Source: Blumeriella jaapii (Eukaryota > Ascomycota > Leotiomycetes > Helotiales > Drepanopezizaceae). From it: a DNA stretch of 64,000 nt. This document shows, in pieces, positions 35,350 through 46,813 of this stretch. Made by a program: the position numbers and the translations under genes. The stretch lies in contig VWND01000084.1 in the NCBI GenBank assembly GCA_009599575.1, positions 1 to 64,000 on the forward strand. Direction: 5' to 3'. The notes below the pieces were generated by a model. That model did not search any database. It saw only the letters and a list, made by a program, of their open reading frames with translations, and was not told the origin of the DNA. Every line of letters starts with the position of its first letter. Position 1 is the stretch's first letter.

Positions 35350-35767
35350 CGTGGAAAGTAGTACGAGGGCACAGAATGGAAGAAGAAACGCAGTGGCACA
35401 TGAAGATATACTGCTCCTACCTGTCGCCGCTGATCAATCCAACACCTAGATGCACTGCTCTGCCCGGGGTTGACGGTTCAACTCGGCTCGGCAGCACGCA
35501 TGATTGAGTGGGAGGAGCGGGGGCGCTGAGTGGCCAATTGCCCGTCCCTCGGCCCAGCCTGTTAGTGCCGAGTGAAGCTCCAACTCCGGTCTATGTTCCC
35601 CCAGCTTAACCATTATACCGTACAATTCTCTACATGGTAGTGTTTTGCGAATAGCGACACCTTAGATAGTCTCGCAGAACTCCAAGCCTCTTTCTGCTCT
35701 GGGATTCTCCCTCTAAAACGCTTCTGTACAACGGACACCGTCCCTCACCATACCCCGCATCTCCACC
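35350..35767. promoter_or_regulatory. Shared divergent promoter of the methylcitrate pair
   Basis: 418 nt separate the start codons of the lyase (-) and synthase (+) genes. No operator can be named from sequence. The arrangement would allow joint induction on propionate or on odd-chain and branched-chain substrates. Confidence 0.55.
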
Positions 35768-37342
35768 ATGGCTATGAATGCGCGAACAGCCTCGTCCGCG
35801 TTGAGGGCTTTGCGAGTATGCTTGAATCTTCGCAGCTCGGACGTCTAGTTTTGCTAATTGCTTCATAGCAAAGTGCGGTTCGGCCTGCCGTTGTTCCTAC
35901 AAACCGAAGCTACGCCTCCTCCACGGAGCCAGATCTCAAGACCACCTTCAAAGAAGCCATCCCAGCCAAGAGAGAGCTGTTGAAGAAGGTCAAAGCGCTG
36001 AGCGGGAAGGTCATTGGAGATGTCAAGGTTGAGAACACAATCGGAGGCATGAGGTAGGAGAGACAGAAGTGGTGCCGCCATGCAACTGACCGGTATGTAG
36101 AGGGCTGAAGGCCATGGTATGGGAAGGTTCGGTTCTCGATGCCAACGAGGGCATTCGCTTCCATGGACGCACCATCAAGGACTGCCAAAAAGAGCTGCCC
36201 AAAGGAACCACTGGCACAGAAATGCTGCCAGAGGCCATGTTCTGGCTGCTCTTGACCGGCCAGGTCCCTTCGACATCACAAGTCCGGACGTTCTCTCGCG
36301 AGCTGGCAGCAAAGTCCGAACTTCCAGATTTCGTAAACAAGATGCTTGATAACTTCCCTACGGACCTGCATCCGATGACCCAATTCGCAATTGCGGTGTC
36401 GGCCTTGTCCCATACGTCCAAGTTCGCCAAGGCGTACGAGGCCGGCATCAACAAGGCCGACTACTGGGAGCCGACCTTCGACGACAGCATCTCGCTGCTC
36501 GCTAAGCTTCCAACGATCGCTGCCAAGATCTACCAAAACTCGTATCAAGGCGGTGGAGCCCTCCCAGCCAAGGTCGACTTGGAGCAAGATTGGTCCTACA
36601 ACTTCGCTGCCATGTTGGGCAAGGGAGGAAAGGAGAACGAGAACTTCCAGGACCTTTTGAGGCTTTATTTGGCTCTCCATGGAGACCACGAGGGTGGGAA
36701 TGTCTCTGCACACGCCACGCACTTGGTTGGCAGTGCGCTGAGTGATCCCTTCTTGAGTTACAGTGCCGGGCTACAGGGTCTAGCTGGACCCCTCCACGGG
36801 TAAGCTGATTCTACTCCTTTCTCATAACATCGCTGACCAGATCTAGTCTTGCTGCCCAAGAAGTCCTGAGATGGATCCTCCAGATGCAAGAGCACGTCGG
36901 AACCCAGTTCAACGACAAGGACGTCTCCGACTACCTTTGGACCACCCTCAAGTCCGGCCGAGTCGTCCCAGGTTACGGCCACGCTGTTCTCCGCAAGCCC
37001 GATCCTCGATTCGAAGCCCTGATGGACTACGCCTCTTCCCGACCAGAAATAGCGAAGGATCCCGTCTTCCAACTGGTCAAGAAGAACTCCGAGATTGCTC
37101 CTGAAGTGCTCAAGGAGCACGGCAAGACCAAGAACCCCTACCCCAACGTCGATTCCAGCTCTGGAGTTCTGTTCCACCACTACGGATTCCACGAGACGTT
37201 ATACTACACTGCTACTTTCGGTGTCAGCAGAGGCTTGGGACCGTTGGCTCAGCTCATCTGGGACCGAGCTTTGGGTCTTCCTATCGAGAGACCTAAGAGC
37301 ATCAACTTAGATGGTCTACTGAAGCTTGCTGAGAGTTCGTAA
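35768..37342 (+). CDS. mcsA: 2-methylcitrate synthase, mitochondrial
   Basis: Condenses propionyl-CoA with oxaloacetate to 2-methylcitrate; these enzymes usually keep citrate synthase side activity. Four exons (35768-35815, 35869-36053, 36101-36799, 36847-37342) total 1428 nt, 475 aa. The presequence is Arg/Ala/Ser-rich with an RSYASS-type processing site. Citrate synthase catalytic residues are all visible: H310 in GPLHGLA, H356 in [14 protein letters not shown] and D413 in NVDSSSG. The wording of the blocks ([37 protein letters not shown]) and the C-terminus without a peroxisomal signal match fungal methylcitrate synthases better than the housekeeping citrate synthase. The divergent lyase neighbour strengthens this. 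Introns are 53, 47 and 47 nt. Confidence 0.92.
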
Positions 37343-37978
37343 GGAGGAAGATGCTACCGTATTATAAATGTTTCTCGCATTTGATTCCAAAGAGAAATGA
37401 TTTACACTTGCTGGTCACGTGATAAAGCAACGACTTGTTACTGTACCACCTCGATGTGCAAATTGTGAGGGGAAAGTGAAAAGTGAATTATGTATGATGC
37501 TGGGCCAGGCAATCTGGCATTCAAATTTCCATGATGATTGCCCAGGTTTTACCTGCGCTGATCGTCTGCAACACTCCTCCTCACTTCACATTATCCATTG
37601 CCTCACATCTTCGCTAGAGCCCCTTTTGACTCAGCATCCCAACACTTCAATGGTTTTGCCACCCAGTACCGGAATACATGTACAATTGATAACAAAGGAC
37701 ATAAGTGACTTCAGCTTCAATTAGTTATGGACGTGAAATCCTCTCCGAAGCAGATAACGAGACAGCCTCTTACATAATTGCAGTTTAGTTGTGTGGTTGC
37801 TCGCTAGCTACAACATGAATGGCTACTCAACAGCCCACATTTATTGGGTTCTAGGGCGTATTAATACAAGCCAAATACAAGCCAATACCCCGGGCAAAGT
37901 CGGACAGTTTCCCAAAATCGAATCCCACATTTATCATATTCACCCTGCCTTCCTTCCCCGCCCTCTCACCACTCGAAG
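37343..37978. other. Intergenic spacer
   Basis: About 640 nt between convergent genes; AT-richer than the coding sequence. No gene or notable repeat. Confidence 0.5.
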
Positions 37979-39103
37979 TCACTGAATCTCCTCCACGATG
38001 TCCAGCAAGAGATTCAGAACATAACCCAAGACGACCAGCGAGATCTGCGAGTACACGAACCACGAGACGGCAAACCACAACCAGTTTTGCCTGCGGGACC
38101 ACCTAGCCGGCCAAGTGGCTCCGCGCCAAACAGCCTTAACGCCCTGCAGCGGCCAGAGGACACACCAGCTCCACCATTGCCGACCTGCCCACGCGATCTC
38201 CCTGCGCCAGAATAGCAGGCCGGCTGCGATGAGCATCACGTCGCCCATTCCGGGTTCCAGGGGCGTTCGGGCGCAATCAGTGTCGGCGTAGTGGCTCCAT
38301 TTCTTGTCGACAGGGCTGCCTTTGACTCTTGGAAGCATCACTGTGTACACGGAGTAGCACGAGCCTAGAAGATAGAGATGCAGACATCAGTCTCCTCCCT
38401 CTCATCAAAAGCGAGGGAGAAGCACACTCACCATAAAATTCCAGCCTCTCCAAGCCGTCTCCATTCTCCGTCCCATTTCGTCCGTCAACCCTCCAGCCCC
38501 GATCTAGATCCCACATCCAATCCGTCCACAGCCTCGGCATCGTCGAGTCCACCACTCGATGAACACCATTCACCCAGAACGCCTCGTTGAACACCACCTC
38601 CCCCTCACGCCGCCCCCCCTCTCCTCCCACTCCCTATAATCCCTCACCCACGGCTTCCTCCTCACCACGGCCCGACACGCGCCGGCCTCCGCCCTCCTCC
38701 GCGCCCGCTCCGAGCTGTCCACCTCCCCATCAAGCAGCCAGTTCTCCACCCAGCGGTACACGGCGCCCTCCCGCCCCCGCCGCAGCTCCTCGTACGATGT
38801 GTTCACGACCGCCATCGCGCGCGCGGCTGCCGGGTCCCGGCTCTTATCTGGGTGCAGCCGCAGACTCAGCGCGCGCCACGCCGCCCTGATCTCGGCGCTC
38901 GTCGCCCACGGCGCGAGGCCGAGGTTGCGGTGGTGCGGGATGTAGTCGTTGGCTGGGCAGACGACGGCGGGTGTGGGCCTGGCTGTGCGCGTCTTGCGAC
39001 TCCGCCGGCTGCTGGATGTGGCGGTGGAGGTTTGCCGCTGTCGATAGGTGAAGGTTTCTCGGGGGCGCTCGGTGCGTGTGGGTTTGGACCAGGGGAAGTG
39101 CAT
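37979..39103 (-). CDS. J-domain protein with C-terminal membrane segments, frameshifted
   Basis: J proteins stimulate Hsp70 ATPase activity through the His-Pro-Asp loop. Exons 39103-38432 and 38364-37979 are separated by a 67-nt intron (GTGAGT...TCTAG) that joins EFYG to SCYSVYT. The J domain (about 57-110) reads HRNLGLAPWATSAEIRAAWRAL with HPD at about 84-86. A basic Ser/Arg-rich tail precedes it, and a Trp-rich part with two to three hydrophobic segments closes the protein (LIAAGLLFW, WLWFAVSWFVYSQISLVVLGYV). The frame breaks at a seven-base C run on the + strand (38613-38619): REWEERGG and REGEVVFNEAFW are in different frames, restored by one base (about 352 aa). The start could instead be an upstream in-frame ATG at 39292. 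Confidence 0.7.
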
Positions 39104-40299
39104 TCTGGCTGGGTTGCTGGTGGAAGGTTTGGGTCTTTGGATTCGTGTTGGGAATGGGATGGGATCTGCTTGGGGCGGAGTGAGGGAGGGAGTCAGGTAG
39201 GTACTTGAGGTGAGTTGGAGTCTTTGTTGTGTTTCGCTTAGAGTCACGTCGTTTGCAACGCTTAGTCGCAGAGACATTATTGCGAGTCTCAAACTTGGAG
39301 GGTAAAGGCTCTCGGGTAGATGCAGGATCAGACTGGAAAGTTTCCTGTGTCTTCCTTCGTCTGGAAAGGTTATAAGGGTAAGTGATATTTGTTTATAACA
39401 GATGGGTGCTCGCTTAACTTCGTCCTGATTGGAGAAGACCTCTTCACTTGCTGAAGTGTCTTAAGGTGACTATACTTCTGAACTCCCAAGACCTAGCGGA
39501 CAGAAACAAACAACAAACACAGATAAACTGCCAGGGCCGTAAAGATGATGTAAGAAAACCAAAGACTATCGTAGAACTTGAAAGTGAAATAGTAGCTCTG
39601 GTAGTGAATAAGCTTACTACGGCTAGGGAGCAAGATTGTAGAATGGTTGTAGAATAGTTGTAAAATGGTTGTAAAATGTACACAGATGTAAATCAATACA
39701 TAGGTATGTATAATCTACTGTCTATGTTACAGCGAGGGTGAAATAGACACGGTTTTCACAGGTTCCAACCTTTGGAATGAATGTGAAGAGGAAAGCTGTT
39801 CTAGTTTGCAAACATAGAGTAGGTGTCGGAAGGAAGCCTTGGCAGCACGTGTCGTAAGCGTGCTCTATTCTCCCATTTACACTGGCCTGTATCAAAATGT
39901 CGCCGACAGTGAAAGGTACATCATACTATAAACCAACGCCGGCGTAGGTTTTGTGAGCAGCGTCAATCAAATCAAGAAACAGACTCCCAATCCTATATTG
40001 ACTCAGAAGGCATCAGATGTCCAAGATGTTTAACAGCAAAGCTGAAATAAATAGCGGGATGTTTCCAGAGAGGCATCATCAGCAGTGCTTTTGTGACGAG
40101 AAGCACGTGCCAGTCATGCCGAACCTCTCCCGGCTGGGCTAGGCGGCCGCAACTGCCTAATCCAATCCCACTCGACCGCCCCTTCTTCCACCTCCGAACA
40201 TCGACCACTTCACCTTCATATAAAGTTCCACGAGATGTGTAGGTCTCCATCCACTACCTTGCTTACTTTACTGATACACTATACCCGATTCCATTTCAG
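39104..40299. other. Intergenic region, AT-rich centre
   Basis: About 1.2 kb. The stretch 39440-39720 has repeated GTTGTAGAATAG/GTTGTAAAATG units and is AT-rich. TATAAAG occurs near 40219-40226, upstream of the next gene. No gene supported. Confidence 0.5.
40219..40226 (+). promoter_or_regulatory. Putative TATA box
   Basis: ATATAAAG about 75 nt before the first clearly coding exon of the small Cys-tail gene. Supported only by position and composition. Confidence 0.35.
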
Positions 40300-40941
40300 G
40301 CTGACAAGAAACCGATAGCGTCCGCGATCGAGCCAACCACGAAAGGCGACGCAGTCTCGACCCCAACAACCCGCTCGAGAGGCCTAGGCGCCCTCTTGGC
40401 CCGTCTCGCCGCCGCCTACAGCAGCAACAATCCAGTAAGCTCACTCACCGAACCGACCCTCTCCTCCTCCTCCTCAAACAGACACTTGTCCCTCTGAACC
40501 CTCCCCACCCCCCCCGTCTCCGATCTCCAATCCCCATCTCCTCTTCACCAACTGGCTGGCTATACGCACTCACCTCCTCCGCAGAAAGACATAGCCATCG
40601 CCCAAGACCTCCTCGTCGGCGGCCTGCAGACCGAGAAGAACATCAATTGGCAGCGCGTCGAGGCCCAGAAGAACGCCGAGCTCGCGGAGATGTCTGAGAA
40701 GAGCCCGGCTGTCGATACCAAGCGCAAGATGGGAGGCGAGGTCAGCGAGGCGGAGATCGGAGTGCCCGGAATGAAAGTCGAGATCGAGCCGAAGGTTGAG
40801 GAGGAGATGGAGACGGAGATCAAGTCCGAGAACGAGAACGGCAAGAGCACGAGCACCCCCAAGCCAGCCAAGACTGGAGGATGCTGCGGATGCGGTGACT
40901 GCGACGAGTTCAAGGAGAAGAATCAGCCCCAGAGCGGTTGA
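40300..40941 (+). CDS. Small hypothetical protein with Cys-rich tail (5' end unresolved)
   Basis: Two exons, 40300-40434 and 40585-40941 (intron GTAAGC...CGCAG, in phase), encode 163 residues, but I cannot find a satisfactory start. An acceptor (TTTCAG) precedes 40300 and the only nearby ATG (40235) does not splice in frame, so a first exon or a base error is missing. Residues from the first exon, ARLAAAYSSNNP, join KDIAIAQDLLVGGLQTEKNINWQRVEAQK, which is helical. A highly acidic stretch and a C-terminal GGCCGCGDCDEF follow, with four Cys that could bind metal or be lipid-modified. No known family recognised. Confidence 0.5.
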
Positions 40942-41294
40942 GCTGCTGCTTCTTGTTTCGGACGTTAGGGTCAGCAAGGGGTTTAGGCTGGGTCTGCGTC
41001 TGGGAATGGGTCAACCGCCAGCCATAGGCTAGTTCCTCGCCGCCACCGATTGAAAAAGCCATGAATTTGTCCCTTTCATTCACATTCCACGTCTCAGAAT
41101 TCGTGATATCTCGGGATTGTTCATCACGCCTCTGCTTGAAGCTCAGACGTGTACGTGCGTGTGGACCTAGAACAACGAATCCTTGACGGAAGGAGCAGAA
41201 ATTCCACCGAAGGTACCCGCAAGGTACAGTACAGTACTGTACTATACGTAGCTAGAAGATAACAACCTACTTACTGCCAAACCAAAAGGTCTTC

Positions 41295-41312
41295 CCCCCC
41301 CCCCCCCCCCCC
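41295..41312. repeat. Poly-C run of 18 bases
   Basis: Direct homopolymer; one of at least four C runs of ten or more in the window. Confidence 0.85.
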
Positions 41313-41584
41313 GTCGATCTCTTCCTGTCGCCAGAGATAGTACCGCACCACTCCAAGCAAGCAAGCTCGAGGCTCGATCGAGCAAATCTCTAGCCAGCGC
41401 TCCGTCGGCCAAGCAGCAACTCAATTGTTTATTATCATCCAAACCCATCATCGCATAAGCGAGGGACCCCATCTCACCTCACCTACCTATGTATGCAACG
41501 GCGTCTGGACCGCTCTGTGAACTACGGAGACCCTCCTGCGGCCCTCTCTCCCCTTCTCTCTCTGGCGTACTCGGTGACAACCTA

Positions 41585-41638
41585 GCAATCGCAATCACAA
41601 TCGCAATCGCAATCGCAATCGCAATCGCAATCGCAATA
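41585..41638. repeat. (AATCGC)n hexamer repeat
   Basis: Nine near-perfect hexamers with one AATCAC variant, seen directly. Confidence 0.9.
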
Positions 41639-42524
41639 GCGGCTCAGACCGCACACCATCGTGGATGCCACAAGTCAATCAATCTCACGTCACGTGTTCT
41701 GGCTGACTGGCTCACAGTAAAGATCGAGAACGCGAAGACGAGAGGACATGCAAAAGCAGCGTTCGGAGATTCCGCGTTCGTTCCCTTTGGATTCTGGTGC
41801 TACGCGCATGGGGAAAGGACGTCACGTCCCGGGAAAGCACACCCACTTACCCACTTACTTACTCACTTACTTACTCTCTACCTGGATCAAAAGCGGGATG
41901 AATAAATGGATGGATGAAAGACCGCAGTTTCCAAGCGTGTCACCAAGTCCACAACAAAAGAGAACCCCCCTCCCCTCCCCCAACCCCACCCTCTCCTTTC
42001 TTCTTGAAGGGCAAGGTGCGAATCGTTCTCTCATTTGCTTTTTCCGTTCCGATTTGGTTCTCTTGATCGGGCGATGCGGAAAGCTACGTGTTGCATGATG
42101 TTCAACTTTCATCAATCGTTCTTCCATACGACTGGAACAACTAAACACTCGCCCCCCTCTCCCTCATTTGAAATATGCAACTGACTGCTTGCCTATGTCC
42201 ACCATCGCAGTGGGGATGTGATTCGGATGTCTGGTGCTAGCAGGTTGATCTGTGGTAGACTGGAGCCTGGTACATAACGATCGATTGCGTGTTGTTACGA
42301 GCGGGCACTAACACCAGCACCAGCAAAGATTATGTCTTAGACGTCTTACAGACAGCTGGCTACCTAGCTCCTGCCTTCACCATCACCAACTAAAGCTCTG
42401 CACCTCCCATCCACTTACAGCCCACACCATGATCCATCAGCCCCCAAGACTAAAGCCAGAAGGACCCCGACCACACAACTCTCCTCTTCCCTCCATGGCG
42501 AGAGAGAAGCAAAGCAAGCACCAC

Positions 42525-43647
42525 TTACAGGTGCTGAGCAAAGAACTCCAACAGGGTCTTGTAGCCCCTCTCATACTCCTCCTTGACGCGCGAATTGCTC
42601 AGGTCCGCACGCGCCGCCATCCAGCCGTGGATCTGGTCCGCGAAGATCTCGACGTGCTTCGCGCCGCTGAGGTTCTGCTTGAACTTCTCCACGTCGGCCG
42701 CCTCCTCGTCCTTGCTAGCTAGCATGCAGAGCGGGATCTTGATGCCCTCAGCCTCGCTTGGGTCGACCACTGTTTTCTCGTGTCAGCTTGCCTCGCACCG
42801 ATCATGGTCTTCAATGCGTTTCATCCATTCTTTTCACTTCGAAATGTGATCGAGGTGAAGAGAGGGTTGAGATCAGACGTACTCGCAGGATGACATTCAG
42901 CAGCAGCCTTGAACGGCGTCTCGCTACCGCTCGTCAGACTGACAATCTTCCCGCCCCAGCAGAAGCCGACGATGCCCCAGGTGTTGATGTCGGGATATTG
43001 CTTCTCAATCTCCTTCAGGACACCGGGGATCTTCTTCGCCGTGGTGGGGGGCGCGCCGGTCGTCTGGAAGAAGTTTCCGAGAGCCTTCTCCTGCTCCTCG
43101 TTGGTAGGTGGGTGCCACTGCGCGCGGTTAGCGAGTCCTGGCATTGCAGATGTGAAGATGGCGGATTCGGATATGGACGTCAAGTGACAACGGGGGGGCA
43201 AGAAACGCACCGAAAGATCAGCAGGCTTGCCCTCGAACCAATCGACCATGAACACCTGATACTCGTGATCCTTGTCTGCCGTGGCCAGGATATCGGCGCC
43301 CTGAATTGTCTGCGGGAAGTAGCCGAAGATGTCGTAGATGTACAGCAGCGCCTTGCTGGCCTTCGCTGGGCCCGTAACGTCTAATTATCGCATCAATCAG
43401 CTTTAATCCCCGTAGCTCTCTCGGCCTCTGGCATTCAACGAGAAGTAACTTCCGAAGTGCCAGAAAGATTAAAGAAGAAAAAAAAAGAGTAAAAGGAAAA
43501 GAAATGAAAAGAGAAAAAAAAGGAGAAAAACCCACAGGTCTTCAGCCCCCCAATCGTCTCATACCGTCCCTTCCCCACGTAGCCCTCGCTCACAATCGGC
43601 GGGATGCTACAGCACGCCGCGCTGTGTCCGTGTTGAGCTGGCGCCAT
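42525..43647 (-). CDS. Dienelactone hydrolase family protein
   Basis: Alpha/beta hydrolase of the DLH family, with a Cys-Asp-His triad; fungal cytosolic members are of unproven substrate. Four exons (43647-43536, 43380-43211, 43117-42883, 42769-42525) total 762 nt, 253 aa; introns are 155, 93 and 113 nt. The N-terminus CCSIPPIVSEGYVGKGRYETIGGLKTY is family-typical. The nucleophile elbow is GFCWGGK with Cys at about 147; the Asp is in ASKDE (about 193) and the His in IHGWMAARAD (about 220). Joins give KTYVTGP, DLSWHPP and HPAMVDP, all matching family blocks. No signal peptide. Confidence 0.9.
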
Positions 43648-44634
43648 GTTGTTGATCTTCACTCTCTTCTCTTCTCTTCTCTATTTCGCTTCTTCCTTCA
43701 CGATGATTCTTCTTCCCTTTTCGTTCCGCGTAAGGGTCACCACCATGCGTACCTGGTATTATCCGCGTTGCACCGACGTACCTGTGCGAGTGTTTGCGTG
43801 TATATATGTGTGTATGTGTGTGTAGAGAGGCGGAGGTGCAAACACTCAATCAAGAGAGAAGGAATCGAAGGTTAAAAGCGCAGGTGGAGCACGTGCAAAG
43901 GCGGGGTAGAAGCCTTTGCATGACGTCGACAGATCCACTCGTGGGCGGGCAATGCGGAAGGAGCGGGAGACGCTCGGCAGATCGGCGTGAGGGAAAGCTT
44001 GAGTGCGTGAAATGTGCTGTGGCGCGGACGAACGGCAAGAACAAGATCAAGAACAAGAACAAGAAGAATCAAAATCAAAATCAACAGGTACCGAAACTGA
44101 GTACCTACTCTACATGTACAGTACCATCCATGTCAAGCTTAACAGTGCAACAAGCTTACCTAATGAATGAGGGCCCACTTTCCCCGAACAAGCAAACTCG
44201 GTAACAAGATTGTACGTACCCAGCCAGGTACGTACGTACAACCAAGGATACAAGAGGAATAGGGACATCCTACCTTACATAGATACATATTCAAAAAGAG
44301 CAGTTTCCAGCTCACAAATCCGCCGATCTGATGCTGAGAATAGAGTACAAGGGCACGTGTTGGTATATACTTGACGGACAGGCCCAGCTACACTGGTACC
44401 TTCTTTCCTATGGTGAACACAATTAGAAGTCCGCAACATGCGAGGTGGCCCAATTGAAAGAAGCGCAATTTTTGCCTGGTAGGAGCCAAAAGACACAATG
44501 CACGTACGAAAGCAGCAAAGAGACCCCGATGCCCCAACCCAAATTTCCATCATGTCAAATCCAATTTTCAGCCCCTCTTCACACGAGCGTTCTCCTTCTC
44601 CGGAAACACACGCTACCAATACTTGCTCCCGTAT
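43648..44634. other. Intergenic spacer
   Basis: About 1 kb between the dienelactone hydrolase start and the SH3 gene stop. It has GTGTGTATATG microsatellite at about 43798-43825, AAGAACAAGAAC at about 44036-44070 and GGTACGTACGTAC near 44225. No gene supported. Confidence 0.5.
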
Positions 44635-46813
44635 CTACAAGATGCTATTTACGATATTCCCGCCAATCGTCGCCCCAGCGCCGAAGATAGCCGCGTTCCC
44701 CAACTTCTTCCCAAACCTCTTGCCCATCTCGGCGCCCTTGCCCCCGCTGCCGTTCGTCGGCTGCTCCGCGATGGCCATGGGCGGCACGCTGCTGTCGTAC
44801 GGGTGACTCGGGCCTGGCGCACCCGCGTACTGCTGCTGCTGCTGCTGCTGATACGGTGGCTGGTGTTGATACCCCTGCTTCTCGTTGCCGTACGCACCCC
44901 CGTAGGCGTTCATCTGCTGCGGGGGCGGCTGCACCTGCACGTAGTTGACAGGGAACACGCCCTCCTTGCCGGTGCGCAGGTTGCGGCCGAGCCACCAGTC
45001 GGCGTTCATGTACTCGTGCACGGCAATCTGATCGCCGGCCTCGAAGTTGCAGTCACCGGGCTCCCCATAGCGGTAGAGCGCCGTGGCGCGCGCGATCTCA
45101 GGTTTGGGCGGAGGAGGGGCGGAGGGGCCACGACTTGGGAGGAGCGGCGTGGTGTAGGCTGGTGGAGGCGGGTCCGCGGAGACGTGCAGAGCGTTGAAGG
45201 CTGCTGTCGGGATGGGAGAGGGGGTGGGAATCGCTGCTGGGACGGGGTCTGGTGCTGCTGCTGCTGCTGGTGGTGGTGGTGGTGCTGCTGCTGGTACCGG
45301 TGCCGGGGCCGGGGCCGGGCCTGGGGCAGAGCGGCTGAGGGGGGATTCCTGGGGGAGGGCTGCCATGATGGTGTCGTAGGCTTCATCGCTGATGGCGCCT
45401 GTCTCGGCGAGGGCTTCGAGCTCCTGTGCGTATGCCATTAGCCCAGATCCTTACTTCACGTACTGTACGATTCCCATGGGGCACGGGGGCCGACGGGAGA
45501 CGTACATTCTTGATGTTCCGCAGACTCCGGTTCTGGTTGATGATCTTCTGTCTCTGCTCGGGATCCATGGTCTCAGGTAGGGCGTTGTTCTCGTGGTAGG
45601 CAAAGGCCTGCTCGACACACGTCCTACAGTTGACGTGATGCGCACAGCTAACGTCCGCTGCAAACACCAACTCCGTGATCAGCTGGCGTTCCTCGGGCGT
45701 GAACCAGGCGGGACCTCGGATGGCAGAGAGCGTGAGCGTACGGTCTCGACGCTGCTGGACCTGGACGGGCGAGGGCTTCGAGTGGATCGGGATGCGGAGC
45801 CGGTTCTTGAACGCCGAGGCGGAGAATGCAAAGCCTGGTGAGTCGGGGGACTGGAGGGGGCTGCTGTTGCGGTTGCGGTGGTGTGGACTGAAGCCGCTGC
45901 CACGGAGATGGCTCGTATTCAGCTCACTGACGCTCTGATTCCGGGGTCTGGAGACGGCGGCAACGAGGGGTAGATTGATGGAGCCGCGGAGTCTCGATCT
46001 CTGCGGACTTGAGGTGTTCAAGGGACGAAACTGGCTGTGTGGGTGGTTGTGGTTGAGGTTGAGGTTGAGGCTGAGGTTGTCAGGCCGGGGCGACGTTAAT
46101 GTGTCAAGATGCCCCGTCTCCAGCACACGAGCCGCGCCAGCACCCCCAATGCCAAGACCCTGATAGACCAGCAGCTGAAGTGGCGCCGACGCCGACCTTC
46201 CACCACCGCTCGAGCGCGGCGTATGCGCAGCCGCAGTCGACAGCACCCTCACGGGCGTCCCTCGACTCGCAATGCGCACAAAGTCCTCGGCGCGACCTCG
46301 CAGGTTCTCCTCCAGCAGCTCGTCGAGCAGCACCGACGGCGACTTCCGGAGCTCCGGCTCGAGCTGGGCGTCGAAGCTGGCGAGGCGCGGCGTCCCTTCG
46401 CCGGAGCTGTAGATCGAGGAGGGGGAGTCGAGAGGGATGTGCTTCGGCGTCGGCTTCGGCTTCAGCTTCGGCGTCGGCGTCGGCTTCGGCTGCGGCGGCG
46501 GCGGCGGCGGCGGCTTCGGCGTGTGTATGGCGGAGGCGCCGGGATCGCTCTTGGGGACGCTGTTGAGCTGGGAGAGCACGGCGGTGGCTTCGTAGTCTGC
46601 TTGCTCGTTGGCCTCGCGCGTGTCGACGCGAGTGCTGCGACGCCCGCTACCCCCGTGATTGTAGAAGTTGATGCCGAGACCGCCTGAGCTGTCGGAGGCA
46701 TGGCTATCATCGTCGCCTGTTTCAGGTGGGCTCTGGCTGCTTGCTGTTTGGGAAGGGCGCGCGTCATGATTGGCACTGAGGGGTGATGGCCTGAGACGAC
46801 CGAATTTAAACAT
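44635..46813 (-). CDS. SH3-domain protein of LSB1/PIN3 type with long N-terminal extension
   Basis: Yeast Lsb1/Pin3 bind Las17/WASP and modulate actin patch assembly. Exons 46813-45506 and 45423-44635 (intron 82 nt) give 698 aa. Residues from about 416 (MDPEQRQKIINQNRSLRNIKN) continue across the intron into ELEALAETGAISDEAYDTIM, the usual start of this family. The SH3 domain is at about 548-601 (ATALYRYGEPGDCNFEAGD, ADWWLGR, GVFPVNYV), and a Gln-rich, prion-like tail and a Gly-rich C-terminus follow. The first about 415 residues are Ser/Pro-rich, with a Pro/Lys-Thr repeat and a CAHHVNCRTC motif, and are open in frame with no stop before the family start at 45568. This may be one long protein, or two overlapping genes with an internal start. 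Confidence 0.8.

Larger units (their letters stand above)
40942..42524. other. Intergenic region with homopolymer and hexamer repeats
   Basis: About 1.6 kb. It contains GTACAGTACAGTACTGTAC at about 41224-41242, an 18-base C run (41295-41312) and an AATCGC hexamer repeat (41585-41638). A 138-codon ORF (41489-41905) spans the hexamer repeat and reads as IAIAIA; I treat it as spurious. Confidence 0.6.

Noticed and set aside
41489..41905. 138-codon ORF with IAIAIA run
   Set aside because: Created by the AATCGC hexamer repeat; no other support.
44623..45441. 272-codon + strand ORF
   Set aside because: Antisense to the SH3 gene second exon.
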